DNA of 34,393 nucleotides from Lachnospiraceae bacterium (GTDB lineage Bacteria; Bacillota; Clostridia; Lachnospirales; Lachnospiraceae): NCBI GenBank assembly GCA_022797375.1, contig JAAWKM010000023.1, positions 1 to 34,393 of the forward strand, read 5' to 3'. Shown piece by piece: positions 9,444 to 16,785 of this stretch (position 1 is its first letter; each line of letters starts with the position of its first letter). The notes under the pieces were generated by a model. It saw only the letters and a program-made list of their open reading frames with translations, ran no database searches and was not told where the DNA came from. The position numbers and the translations under genes were made by a program.

Positions 9444-10034
9444 ATGGATAGAACAAATAATAAATATACCATAGGTGATTATTCTTTTTCAAATAAAGGC
9501 GATTATGAAAGGGCGCTCAAAGAGAAAGAAGCTATATCATATATTGTTGCCAATACTAACATGGCGGATATGAAGTCTGTACTTAAAGTTTATAACAGGT
9601 CGGTTGAAAAGAAATCATTCCAGACTGTATTGGGGCTTGAATTTGTAAGGAATATGCGTAAAAACCTTATTAATTCAGGAATTGTGTCAGATGATACAAT
9701 CCAGACGGTTCCAGTCCCGCCTGCAAATAGTGGGAAACTGCCAAAAGCAGATAACAGCCTGGCACATGATATGGCAGAAAAGTATAAGCTTGCTTATGAG
9801 AATGAACATACAGGCATGAAAATCCGCAATATGGTAATAGTTTTCCTTGTAGTGGTTATAGGCGCTATGATGTTTATAACTTATAACAGCAAATATTCTG
9901 TCTTTACTTATTTTACTGATTATGAAGCAAATATGGAAAATGAACTGGTAGATAAATACCAGGAATGGAAGAAACAGTTAGAGGAAAAGGAAAATGAACT
10001 TAATGAAAGAGAAAGGGCTTTAGGAAACAAGTAA
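9444..10034 (+). CDS. Unknown single-pass membrane protein
   Basis: I do not recognise this 196-residue protein. Residues 1-125 are hydrophilic and mainly helical (GDYERALKEKEAISYIV, MKSVLKVYNRSVEKKSFQTVLGLEFVRNMRKNLI). One membrane helix follows at about 128-147 (MVIVFLVVVIGAMMFI), then a short Tyr/Phe segment, and a C-terminal coiled coil (WKKQLEEKENELNERERAL). GGGGTGG precedes the ATG. It lies between the foldase and a response regulator, and could belong with either; the sequence does not decide. Confidence 0.75.
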   Translation: MDRTNNKYTIGDYSFSNKGDYERALKEKEAISYIVANTNMADMKSVLKVYNRSVEKKSFQTVLGLEFVRNMRKNLINSGIVSDDTIQTVPVPPANSGKLPKADNSLAHDMAEKYKLAYENEHTGMKIRNMVIVFLVVVIGAMMFITYNSKYSVFTYFTDYEANMENELVDKYQEWKKQLEEKENELNERERALGNK

Positions 10035-10122
10035 TTCCTGTACACAGATTTTACATATTTGCCTGGTAAAATAAAAGAAGTATAAGGCTCATATATTTGT
10101 GGGAAAGGTTATGGTTGGCTTT

Positions 10123-10797
10123 ATGGAAAATTTAAAAATATTGGTAGTTGATGATGAAACCAGGATGAGGAAGCTTGTAAAGGATTTTTTAATAAAAAAG
10201 GACTTTAATGTAATAGAGGCAGGGGACGGTGAGCAGGCAGTTGACATATTTTATGATAATAAAGATATTGCACTTATTATACTTGATGTTATGATGCCCA
10301 AAATGGATGGCTGGGCTGTATGCCGTGAAATCAGGAAATATTCGCAAGTACCTATTATAATGCTTACAGCAAAAAGTGATGAAAAGGACGAACTTCTAGG
10401 CTTTGACCTTGGTGTTGATGAATATATTTCCAAACCATTCAGCCCTAAAATACTTGTTGCAAGGGTTGAGGCAATATTACGCAGGACTAACGTATTAGAA
10501 GAAAATGGTATTGAAGCAGGCGGTATTGTGCTTAACCAGTCTGCACATGAAGTTAAGATTGATGGTAAAATTATAGATTTAAGCTATAAAGAATTTGAGC
10601 TTCTTGCCTACTTTATTACAAACCAGGGAGTTGCGCTTTCAAGAGAACGCATTTTAAATAATGTCTGGAATTATGATTATTTTGGTGATGCAAGGACAAT
10701 TGACACACATGTTAAAAAACTCCGGAGCAAACTAGGGGATAAAGGGGCATATATTAAGACAATATGGGGAATGGGATACAAGTTTGAGGTGCAGTAG
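10123..10797 (+). CDS. OmpR/PhoB-family response regulator
   Basis: This is a two-component regulator of about 225 residues. The receiver domain has the acidic pair Asp10/Asp11, phospho-acceptor Asp55 in LIILDVMMPKMDG, MLTAKSDE and the ISKPF lysine. The C-terminal winged helix ends with RTIDTHVKKLRSKLG and IKTIWGMGYKFEVQ. Starts at 10099 (GTG), 10111 and 10123 are possible; I favour 10123 because MENLKILVVDDE matches the family start, although the ribosome site is weak. This regulator type is normally followed at once by a HAMP histidine kinase. Here no kinase follows; a kinase of fitting type lies at 23177, beyond the accessory block. That makes this an apparently split operon. Confidence 0.9.
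   Translation: MENLKILVVDDETRMRKLVKDFLIKKDFNVIEAGDGEQAVDIFYDNKDIALIILDVMMPKMDGWAVCREIRKYSQVPIIMLTAKSDEKDELLGFDLGVDEYISKPFSPKILVARVEAILRRTNVLEENGIEAGGIVLNQSAHEVKIDGKIIDLSYKEFELLAYFITNQGVALSRERILNNVWNYDYFGDARTIDTHVKKLRSKLGDKGAYIKTIWGMGYKFEVQ
10771..10787 (+). repeat. 17-bp direct repeat, copy 1 (3' end of response regulator gene)
   Basis: ATGGGATACAAGTTTGA occurs here inside the regulator's last codons and again at 13626-13642, 2,855 bases away in the same orientation. It could be an attachment-site duplication or the tail of a second regulator gene; see the second copy. Confidence 0.5.
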
Positions 10798-10881
10798 GTT
10801 AAAAAGCATAATAAAAAAGTGGGGAAAAGCCTTGTAAAATGGGGCTTGTGGCGTTATAATACCTTTCCAGTGAAAAGAGGT

Positions 10882-10906
10882 CATACAGTCAGAATACAGT
10901 ATAATA
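10882..10906 (+). promoter_or_regulatory. 11-bp-phased ATACAGT repeat with TATAAT
   Basis: ATACAGT occurs at 10883 and 10894, exactly 11 bases apart, with TATAAT starting at 10900. An analogous block sits upstream of vanR at 13519-13543 (21 of 25 bases the same). Phased heptamers of this spacing are typical of OmpR-family operator sites. Confidence 0.4.
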
Positions 10907-11284
10907 AATGTATTTTGGTGGAACAAAACCTGTTTTCTGGACAAAATGCAGTAAAATAATGCATTTAAGAAGGGTAAGACATGCCAAGAAAAGAAGATTA
11001 TGAGCCTACACGTTACAAGGGGAAGAGTATGTTTTCAGACCATTAAACTGTTTAATGGAGGACAGGCTGCCAAGGGGGGGGGCATGCAAGATAAATAAAA
11101 AGTGGAAGGAATATGAAGGGAGAAGGAATAAAAGGCTTAAAGCACAGGGCAGGGCATGGAAGAGATACTCTTTTTTGATAATGAAGTAAAACCAGACTGG
11201 AGCAGATGCAGGCAGCCCTTAGGGCGTAGGGGCTTATATAAAAATGGTTCAGGGCGTTATATAGTTAAAAAATAAAGAAGGAAG

Positions 11285-11328
11285 ACACCATCTGTAATAA
11301 CTGCATTGCAGGTGGTGTTTTTGTTTTG
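11285..11328 (+). terminator. Intrinsic terminator in the decayed region
   Basis: ACACCATCTG pairs with CAGGTGGTGT (one G-T pair) across a 14-base loop and is followed by TTTTTGTTTTG. It probably ended a transcript of the former element. Confidence 0.75.
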
Positions 11329-11782
11329 CTGGAATGTACTGTCCATGTCAGCATGTGTTATTGTTAAATATAAATATAATATATATTTAGCAGGCATAAA
11401 CCAGGCAAGTATAAAAAATACTGTAATAATCCCAATACAGTTATTAGACTGCCTGTAATAACAAATATTAAGGGATATTAAAGAAAATAATATTAATACA
11501 TTGGAAACATAAAGTGTATAAATACCAGGAAGGTTATTGGTGAAAAAGAACAACAAGAGAGCCTGTTAAAAATTTATAGCATACAGTTTTAAGGTTAAGG
11601 GGGAAATTATATATTTATGCTGGTTTATGAAACATGTTATAAAAATAAGGGATTATGTTTAACTGTATGCAGGCATTATATGAAAATAAAATTTAAGTAA
11701 TATGTGGATTTGCCACACATATACAGGACTGTTTATAAAAAACAAGGACAAGGTAACTGGAGGCAAAGGTACGGAGGAAGTA

Positions 11783-11960
11783 ATGTTTATGACTGTTGAG
11801 GAAGTGGCAAGCAAAATGAACGTGTTACTATCAACAGCATATGAGTTTATTATCAGGTAACTGTGGTTTTAAACACATAGAAGTAGGAAAGAAGTTAATA
11901 AGAATACCTAAAAAGGGGTTCTGCATATGGTATGATAATCTTTGTGAAGATGAAAAATAA
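11783..11960 (+). pseudogene. Frameshifted excisionase-like HTH_17 protein
   Basis: The frame from ATG 11783, behind a strong GGAGGAAG site, reads MFMTVEEVASKMN...STAYEFIIR and stops at 11858. Shifted by one base, the reading continues as GNCGFKHIEVGKKLIRIPKKGFCIWYD to a stop at 11958. Joined, these make the MerR-like helix-turn-helix of excisionase-family proteins (TVEEVA...STAY...VGKKLIRIPK), about 58 residues. Such proteins direct excision of integrative elements. No integrase gene is present, so the element is likely fixed. A sequencing error is possible, but the region around it is also degenerate. Confidence 0.7.
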
Positions 11961-12048
11961 AACCATGCTTGTAATACTGCAAGGTATATGGTATATTCAT
12001 ATGCAAAGATATATGTGTTTATACGTGGGATAATTACCAAATTACCAG

Positions 12049-12080
12049 CAGGAAAGTGTTAGAAGTGCTTTCCTGTTTAC
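12049..12080 (+). terminator. Hairpin after the excisionase relic
   Basis: CAGGAAAG (12049-12056) pairs with CTTTCCTG (12068-12075) and is followed by only a short TTT. It is probably a weak terminator of the lost element. Confidence 0.45.
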
Positions 12081-12154
12081 AGTGTAAAGAGATTATATTA
12101 AAAAGTTGTAAATTAATGTTATAAAATAAATATGGTTTAATGTGAGGGATTGTT

Positions 12155-12616
12155 ATGGCAACAAGAATTATTTCGGTTTATTGTTTCAGGGATGATGGTG
12201 GGTATTATTATGACCTGGATAGCAGAATAAAAGATTTTGGGGGTTTTATACAGTCAATGCATTTTAAAGAGTCTGGATTTATGCGTTGTAAAGAAGGGGA
12301 TTATACCCTTATAGTCTGTAGATATAAAAATGGCAAAAATACTATTAATGAAATCCGTTACAAGGGAGAAATCATAGAAATTGATTGTGAACAGGAAAAT
12401 ATAAAGGATAAATATGAACATGGATTTTCAAATCCAGAAAGAAGCATGAGGATTGAAATTATTGAAAAATATGAACCAGGTAACTTTCCATTGGAGCAAT
12501 TAAGGGAAAAGAATCTTATTAGTAAGCATAAACAAATTCATGGAGATATAGCCTCTGATGAATTGATTAGATATATAGAAAAAAATAAAAGGATATATAA
12601 GAATGAATATAAGTAA
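12155..12616 (+). CDS. Hypothetical protein, first gene of three-gene cassette
   Basis: This is a 153-residue soluble protein I do not recognise. It alternates short beta-like segments (TRIISVYCFRDDGGYYYDL, YTLIVCRYKNGKNTINEIRYKGEIIEI) with a charged, Lys-rich C-terminus predicted helical (SDELIRYIEKNKRIYKNEYK). There is no signal peptide or membrane segment. GAGGGA precedes the ATG. It starts the set that continues with the genes at 12696 and 13014, spaced by about 79 and 15 bases, and sits between relics of an integrative element and the van operon, so it is probably cargo. Confidence 0.7.
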   Translation: MATRIISVYCFRDDGGYYYDLDSRIKDFGGFIQSMHFKESGFMRCKEGDYTLIVCRYKNGKNTINEIRYKGEIIEIDCEQENIKDKYEHGFSNPERSMRIEIIEKYEPGNFPLEQLREKNLISKHKQIHGDIASDELIRYIEKNKRIYKNEYK

Positions 12617-12695
12617 TAAATTTATATGAAATATGTCATATATTATGTAACATTATTTGATAAAGAATAATCAATTATATCTTGGAGGGGTGAAT

Positions 12696-12998
12696 ATGGG
12701 ATATATACAAGAACTTAGCATGAAAGCAATGCAAAAAGAGTTAGAAAATATGACAGAAGAGGACATAAAAAAGGGATTATGTATATTAGACAAGCCAGAG
12801 AAAGTGCCAAGGTTTACATGGCTTTATGGACATATAGGGTGTGCAGCACTCATAAGGAACAATGAAGGTGACAGGGGCAAAGATGATGTTTATATCATAG
12901 CATATGCTACAGAAGAAAAGTATAACAAAAATTTGTGGTTATTACAGATACAGCCAGAATATAAAAATACAGTCAGATTAAATGCAGTGCATGAATAA
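12696..12998 (+). CDS. Hypothetical protein, second gene of cassette
   Basis: A 100-residue protein of unknown function. It begins with an amphipathic helix (YIQELSMKAMQKELENMTEEDIKKGL), followed by a beta-rich part (GHIGCAALIRNNEG, DDVYIIAYATEEKYNKNLWLLQIQPEY). The start is set at 12696 because GGAGGGG lies seven bases upstream; the 12657 start has none. The next gene begins only 15 bases after the stop, so the two are almost certainly co-transcribed and could act together. Confidence 0.7.
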   Translation: MGYIQELSMKAMQKELENMTEEDIKKGLCILDKPEKVPRFTWLYGHIGCAALIRNNEGDRGKDDVYIIAYATEEKYNKNLWLLQIQPEYKNTVRLNAVHE

Positions 12999-13013
12999 TA
13001 TAGGAGGATTGAG

Positions 13014-13493
13014 TTGAAATCAATAAGATTTAGGGTTGATGGAAACAGGTTTGTATCTCCGTTATCATATGCTAATATTGATATACCAATAATGTTTGAT
13101 ACAGGTGCTGTCCAGACAGTGATAGGGCTAAAGGAATTTCTGGATAATGGTATAGATATAAAAGATGAATTAATAAAAAGCATGAGGCTTAATGGTATTA
13201 ACAAGGTAACATTTACATCAGCTTCTAATAATAAAATAGAAGCATATCCATGTAAAATAAATAATATAAAATTAGGTGGTATTGAACTGGATATTTTTAA
13301 GTTTTATTTAGACATAAGTGATACAATAGTTAAACCATTGCTTGGAATGGATTTTATAAGACATTGTAAATTTTCATATCTGCCACATGAAGATATAAAA
13401 GCATATCTTTTAGATAAAACTGGATATGATGAATACATAAAAAAAGAGAAATGCAGCACAATATTTTATTTAGACAGTAGCAGAAAGTGTTAA
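13014..13493 (+). CDS. Retropepsin-like aspartic protease
   Basis: This 159-residue protein has the two landmarks of single-domain (retroviral-type) aspartic proteases. IPIMFDTGAVQTVIG holds the catalytic Asp-Thr-Gly near residue 30, and IVKPLLGMDFI holds the hydrophobic-Gly motif near residue 107. The spacing suits one monomer of a homodimeric protease. There is no signal peptide or membrane segment, so it should act in the cytoplasm. The start is TTG at 13014 with GGAGG six bases before. The C-terminus after residue 120 carries two Cys (EKCSTIF, SSRKC). Substrate unknown; the two upstream cassette genes are obvious candidates for partner or substrate, which is inference. Confidence 0.72.
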   Translation: MKSIRFRVDGNRFVSPLSYANIDIPIMFDTGAVQTVIGLKEFLDNGIDIKDELIKSMRLNGINKVTFTSASNNKIEAYPCKINNIKLGGIELDIFKFYLDISDTIVKPLLGMDFIRHCKFSYLPHEDIKAYLLDKTGYDEYIKKEKCSTIFYLDSSRKC

Positions 13494-13518
13494 TAGAAAT
13501 ATACAAAATTAAAAAAGT

Positions 13519-13543
13519 TATACAGTTAAAATACAGTGTAATA
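13519..13543 (+). promoter_or_regulatory. 11-bp-phased ATACAGT repeat upstream of vanR
   Basis: ATACAGT occurs at 13520 and 13531 with a -10-like TGTAAT starting at 13537, 156 bases before the vanR ATG. It matches 10882-10906 at 21 of 25 positions. It could be an operator/promoter for vanRS, read by VanR or another OmpR-type regulator. Confidence 0.4.
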
Positions 13544-13625
13544 CGAGGAAATTATGGAAGAAAAGCCATAAATAAATTGAAAAAGCTTATAAAACATGGA
13601 ATATGGCACTTTTAAGGGGCTAGAC

Positions 13626-13653
13626 ATGGGATACAAGTTTGAAGCCTGAAACG
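13626..13653 (+). pseudogene. Response-regulator 3' tail relic / direct repeat copy 2
   Basis: ATGGGATACAAGTTTGA is identical to 10771-10787. In frame it reads MGYKFEA then TGA, the same ending as the intact regulator (GMGYKFEVQ stop). The frame upstream is not a regulator. It is either one end of a duplicated attachment site in the regulator gene or a relic of another regulator, since WGxGYKxE is highly conserved in the family. Confidence 0.45.
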
Positions 13654-13698
13654 CAGGTTTAAATTTGTTTATGCTGCCAGAGACAGCAAGGGGGCAAA

Positions 13699-14421
13699 AT
13701 GGATGGAAAAATACTAGTAGTAGATGATGAAAAGGAAATAGCTGATTTAATAGAAGTGTATCTTATTAATGACGGATATACAGTATATAAATTTTATAAT
13801 GGCAGTGATGCTTTAAAGTGTATTAATGAAACAGAGATAGATTTAGCAATACTGGATATTATGCTTCCAGATATTGATGGTTTCCATATTTGCCAGAAAA
13901 TCAGGGAGAAATTTTTCTATCCTGTTATTATGCTTACAGCAAAGGTTGAAGACAATGATAAGATAATGGGACTGGCTATTGGTGCTGATGACTATATTAC
14001 AAAGCCTTTTAACCCATTAGAAGTTGTGGCAAGGGTAAAGACACAGTTAAGACGGTATGTGAATTATAATAACTCTGGCAAAAAACTTGTAGAAGAAACG
14101 GATGAGTATGATATAAAAGGGCTGGTTATTAATAAAAATACACATAAGTGTACACTTTATGGCAAAGAGGTTTTGCTGACCCCTATTGAGTTTTCAATAT
14201 TATGGTATCTTTGTGAACATAGTGGTAATGTAATTTCCTCAGAAGAGCTTTTTGAGAATGTGTGGGGTGAGGAATTTATTGATAATAATAATACAGTTAT
14301 GGCGCATATTGGCAGGTTAAGGGAGAAACTGGGTGAGCCTGCCAGGAAGCCGAAATTTATAAAGACTGTCTGGGGGGTTGGTTACACTATTGAGCAGGAC
14401 AAAACCAAGAAGAAGTTATAA
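13699..14421 (+). CDS. vanR: VanR-type response regulator
   Basis: This is an OmpR-family regulator of 240 residues that in van loci, once phosphorylated by VanS, activates the resistance genes. The receiver has Asp9/Asp10, phospho-acceptor Asp53 in LAILDIMLPDIDG, MLTAKVED and ITKPF. The winged helix has LTPIEFSILWYLCEH, NTVMAHIGRLREKLGE and FIKTVWGVGYTIE. AAGGGGGC precedes the ATG at 13699. The coding end overlaps the vanS frame, so translation is probably coupled. The vanU-type repressor gene found before vanR in enterococcal vanG operons is absent. The name rests on the linked vanS-G-XY-T genes as well as sequence type. Confidence 0.88.
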   Translation: MDGKILVVDDEKEIADLIEVYLINDGYTVYKFYNGSDALKCINETEIDLAILDIMLPDIDGFHICQKIREKFFYPVIMLTAKVEDNDKIMGLAIGADDYITKPFNPLEVVARVKTQLRRYVNYNNSGKKLVEETDEYDIKGLVINKNTHKCTLYGKEVLLTPIEFSILWYLCEHSGNVISSEELFENVWGEEFIDNNNTVMAHIGRLREKLGEPARKPKFIKTVWGVGYTIEQDKTKKKL

Positions 14422-15490
14422 CAGCAGAATTGTAAGAAACATTATGTTCAAGTATTTTTTGTCACTTATTATATTTTTCGTTTCTTTTGTTTTTATTGTA
14501 ATGATGTTATGGTCTTTTTGCTCAAGGCTTACATGGCACTGGAATAATCCTGTATATATTGTGTTAAAGTATATAAGGGAATATATACTTGTATTTATGG
14601 GAGTGCCACTTATAATTGGCGGCATTTTTATAACATACCATTTTATGGCAAGACCGCTTTGGTATCTTGATGAAGTTATCCTTGCTTCGGAGAAGCTGGC
14701 AAATCCTGGAAATGAACAGATTATACTTCCAGAAGATATGAAAAATATACAGGACAGGATGAACCTGATACGTGAAACAGCCCTTAGAAATGCAAGCATG
14801 GCAAAGGAAGCAGAACAGCGTAAGAATGATTTAATTATATATCTGGCACATGATTTAAAAACACCTCTTACCTCTGTAATAGGGTATCTGACCCTGCTCC
14901 ATGATGAAAGGCAGATATCAGAAGAATTGCAGGAAAAGTATCTGTCAATTTCACTTGGGAAAGCAGAACGCCTTGAGGAACTTATAAATGAATTTTTTGA
15001 GATTACAAGGTTTAACCTTTCTAATATTACCCTGCAGTACAGCAAGATTAATTTAACACGCCTTTTTGAGCAGCTTGTATTTGAATTCCGTCCTATGCTG
15101 CTTGAAAAAGGGCTTGAATGTAAGTTAGAGGCTGTACCCGGGATAATGTTAAAATGTGATGTGGACAAGATACAGCGTGTATTTGATAACATTTTAAGGA
15201 ATGCAGTATTTTACAGTTTTGAGGATAGTGTTATTAAGATACAGGTATTACAGGATGAAAGAGAGGTATCTATAAAATTTATTAACCAGGGTGATACTAT
15301 CCCTGCTGAAAAACTTGGACGTATATTTGAACAGTTCTACCGGCTTGATACATCACGCAGTTCACAAAGTGGTGGTGCAGGGCTTGGGCTTGCTATTGCA
15401 AAAGAAATTGTAGAACTCCATAATGGGACAATAACTGCAAAAAGTGCAGATGAAATAATAGAGTTTAATATTAAACTCCCTGTTTTGTAG
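14378..15490 (+). CDS. vanS: VanS-type sensor histidine kinase
   Basis: This membrane kinase senses glycopeptide stress and sets VanR phosphorylation. Two membrane helices lie at about residues 27-47 (YFLSLIIFFVSFVFIVMMLW) and 71-92 (VFMGVPLIIGGIFITYHF) with a short outside loop. Then come a HAMP-like linker, the H-box LAHDLKTPLTSVIGYL (His158 in this numbering), N-box FDNILRNAVFYS, and G-boxes FEQFYRLDTSR and GGAGLGLAIAKEI. The start is uncertain: TTG 14378 abuts a run of six Gs, TTG 14390 lies 12 bases after it, and ATG 14444 has no good ribosome site. It ends about 45 bases before the palindrome that precedes vanG. Confidence 0.87.
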   Translation: MVTLLSRTKPRRSYNSRIVRNIMFKYFLSLIIFFVSFVFIVMMLWSFCSRLTWHWNNPVYIVLKYIREYILVFMGVPLIIGGIFITYHFMARPLWYLDEVILASEKLANPGNEQIILPEDMKNIQDRMNLIRETALRNASMAKEAEQRKNDLIIYLAHDLKTPLTSVIGYLTLLHDERQISEELQEKYLSISLGKAERLEELINEFFEITRFNLSNITLQYSKINLTRLFEQLVFEFRPMLLEKGLECKLEAVPGIMLKCDVDKIQRVFDNILRNAVFYSFEDSVIKIQVLQDEREVSIKFINQGDTIPAEKLGRIFEQFYRLDTSRSSQSGGAGLGLAIAKEIVELHNGTITAKSADEIIEFNIKLPVL

Positions 15491-15535
15491 GAAAATTTTA
15501 AGAAATTTGTTGGTATTATAAAAGAAAATTATAGA
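15491..15535 (+). promoter_or_regulatory. Candidate VanR-activated promoter for vanG-XY-T
   Basis: GAAAATT (15491) and GAAATTT (15502) are direct repeats exactly 11 bases apart, directly against a -35 TTGTTG (15507-15512). A -10 TATAGA (15530-15535) follows at 17 bases. Phased repeats next to the -35 are typical of promoters activated by OmpR/PhoB-family regulators. VanR is the natural candidate, which is inference. Confidence 0.5.
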
Positions 15536-15690
15536 ATAAAAAAGAAGAATGGCATTCTTGTTTCTGATACAATTAATGTAACAGTCAAGCCAGCCATCAA
15601 TATTATGCAGGCATGATGCCCGCATAATATTGACGGTTGCCGGACTGTTACCAATTTATTGTATCGAAACAAGGGTGCTTTTGTTTTTAT
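15536..15690. repeat. 155-bp near-perfect palindrome in the vanG leader
   Basis: The core arms 15557-15608 and 15622-15673 are about 52 bases each and match with few mismatches (CTTGTTTC.GATACAAT...CAATATTATGC). The centre GGCATGATGCC is itself palindromic. Outside, ATAAAAAAGAAG pairs with CTTTTGTTTTTAT, so the whole 155 bases fold into one hairpin ending in a T-rich tail. It could be a MITE or a giant terminator/attenuator in the vanG transcript. Confidence 0.85.
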
Positions 15691-15717
15691 AATAGCAGCA
15701 CAGAAAAGAGGTTTAAT

Positions 15718-16785
15718 ATGCAGAGGAAAAAAATTGCAGTTATTTTTGGAGGGAATTCTACAGAATATGAAGTGTCATTGCAGTCAGCATTTGCTGTCCT
15801 TGAAAATATTGACAGGGACAGCTTTGATATTATTCCTGTTGGAATTACAAGGGATGGCGAGTGGTATTATTACACAGGGGAATATAAAAATATCCGGGAT
15901 AATACATGGGCAGGGGACTTAAAAAACCTTGTGCCTGTTATAGTTTCACAGAACCGTTCTGTAAAAGGGCTTATAGAGTTTGTAAACGGGCAGTATAAAA
16001 CTGTTAAAATTGACCTGGCATTTCCTGTACTGCATGGGAAGAATGGTGAAGATGGTACACTGCAGGGGTTATTTGAACTGGCAGGAATACCAGTTGCAGG
16101 GTGTAATACCCTTTCGTCTGCACTTTGCATGGATAAGGACAGGGCACATAAGATTGCAAGCCTCACAGGGGTATCCGTGCCCAAATCTGTTAAATCTGTT
16201 TATTCCAGAAAGGAAAATATAAAAGATGCAGTAGAAAAAATTAAGGAGAGAATTAAACAGAAGCTGGAATTTCCAGTTTTTATAAAGCCTGTGCATTCAG
16301 GTTCATCTTTTGGCATAACAAAGGTAGATAGTGAGGAAGGACTTAAAACAGCGATAGAGCTTGCACTTGGACATGACACAGAAGTTATTGCTGAAGAGGC
16401 TGTACAGGGCTTTGAAACAGGTTGTGCCATACTTGGAAATGAAGAATTGTTTGTAGGCAGGGTTGATGAAATAGAGTTGTCGGATGGGTTCTTTGATTAT
16501 AACGAAAAGTATACACTGGAAAGTTCGAAAATTTATATGCCTGCACGTATTAGCAGAATTACAGAAGAACGTATACAAAAGACCGCTGTTAAAATATATA
16601 AAGCACTTGGCTGTTCAGGGTTTGCAAGGGTTGATATGTTTTTAACCCCATCTGGCAAAATTGTTTTTAATGAAGTAAATACAATTCCAGGTTTTACTTC
16701 ACACAGCCGTTTCCCAAATATGATGAAAGGAGCCGGTTTGTCCTTTGCGGATATGCTGGACAGACTGGTAAGGTTATATATATGA
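15718..16785 (+). CDS. vanG: D-alanine--D-serine ligase, VanG type
   Basis: This ATP-grasp ligase of 355 residues makes the D-Ala-D-Ser dipeptide that replaces D-Ala-D-Ala in wall precursors and lowers vancomycin binding. Motifs: KIAVIFGGNSTEYEVSLQSA at the N-terminus, FPVLHGKNGEDGTLQGLFELAGIPVAG, FIKPVHSGSSFGITKV, the omega-loop EKYTLESSKIYMPARI, and GCSGFARVDMFLTPSGKIVFNEVNTIPGFTSHSRFPNMM. The intact Lys-Tyr in the omega loop fits Ddl or D-Ser ligases rather than the VanA/B D-Lac type. The final motif and the vanXY-vanT neighbours point to VanG. The start at 15718 has AAGAGG upstream and gives the usual N-terminus; the 15637 start reads into the palindrome. It overlaps vanXY by four bases. 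Confidence 0.92.
   Translation: MQRKKIAVIFGGNSTEYEVSLQSAFAVLENIDRDSFDIIPVGITRDGEWYYYTGEYKNIRDNTWAGDLKNLVPVIVSQNRSVKGLIEFVNGQYKTVKIDLAFPVLHGKNGEDGTLQGLFELAGIPVAGCNTLSSALCMDKDRAHKIASLTGVSVPKSVKSVYSRKENIKDAVEKIKERIKQKLEFPVFIKPVHSGSSFGITKVDSEEGLKTAIELALGHDTEVIAEEAVQGFETGCAILGNEELFVGRVDEIELSDGFFDYNEKYTLESSKIYMPARISRITEERIQKTAVKIYKALGCSGFARVDMFLTPSGKIVFNEVNTIPGFTSHSRFPNMMKGAGLSFADMLDRLVRLYI

Larger units (their letters stand above)
10798..12154. other. 1.36-kb decayed accessory DNA, no intact gene
   Basis: No frame here looks like an intact gene. It contains the phased repeat at 10882, two short frames after 10981 (MPRKEDYEPTRYKGKS, 21 codons, then a 44-codon frame through a run of nine Gs at 11074-11082), a terminator at 11285, a broken excisionase-like gene at 11783 and a terminator-like hairpin at 12049. 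Together this reads as the remains of an integrative element. The minus-strand frame 11257-11556 is hydrophobic but has no ribosome site. Confidence 0.5.

Noticed and set aside
10981-11046. 21-codon frame MPRKEDYEPTRYKGKS
   Set aside because: It reads like the start of a real protein but is too short to identify and has only a weak GAAGGG site; mentioned under the decayed region only.
11257-11556. 99-codon hydrophobic minus-strand frame
   Set aside because: Starts at TTG without a ribosome site, crosses a plus-strand terminator and looks like AT-rich chance sequence; an old membrane-gene relic cannot be excluded.
14416-15192. 258-codon minus-strand open frame across vanS
   Set aside because: Shadow of a well-supported kinase; low-complexity Ser/Ile-rich translation.
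15536-15690. T-box riboswitch in the vanG leader
   Set aside because: No AGGGTGG-type antiterminator sequence or specifier-loop pattern; the structure is one long palindrome.
15718-16785. VanA/VanB-type D-Ala-D-Lac ligase
   Set aside because: The Lys-Tyr of the omega loop is kept and the partners are VanXY and VanT, not VanH and VanX.
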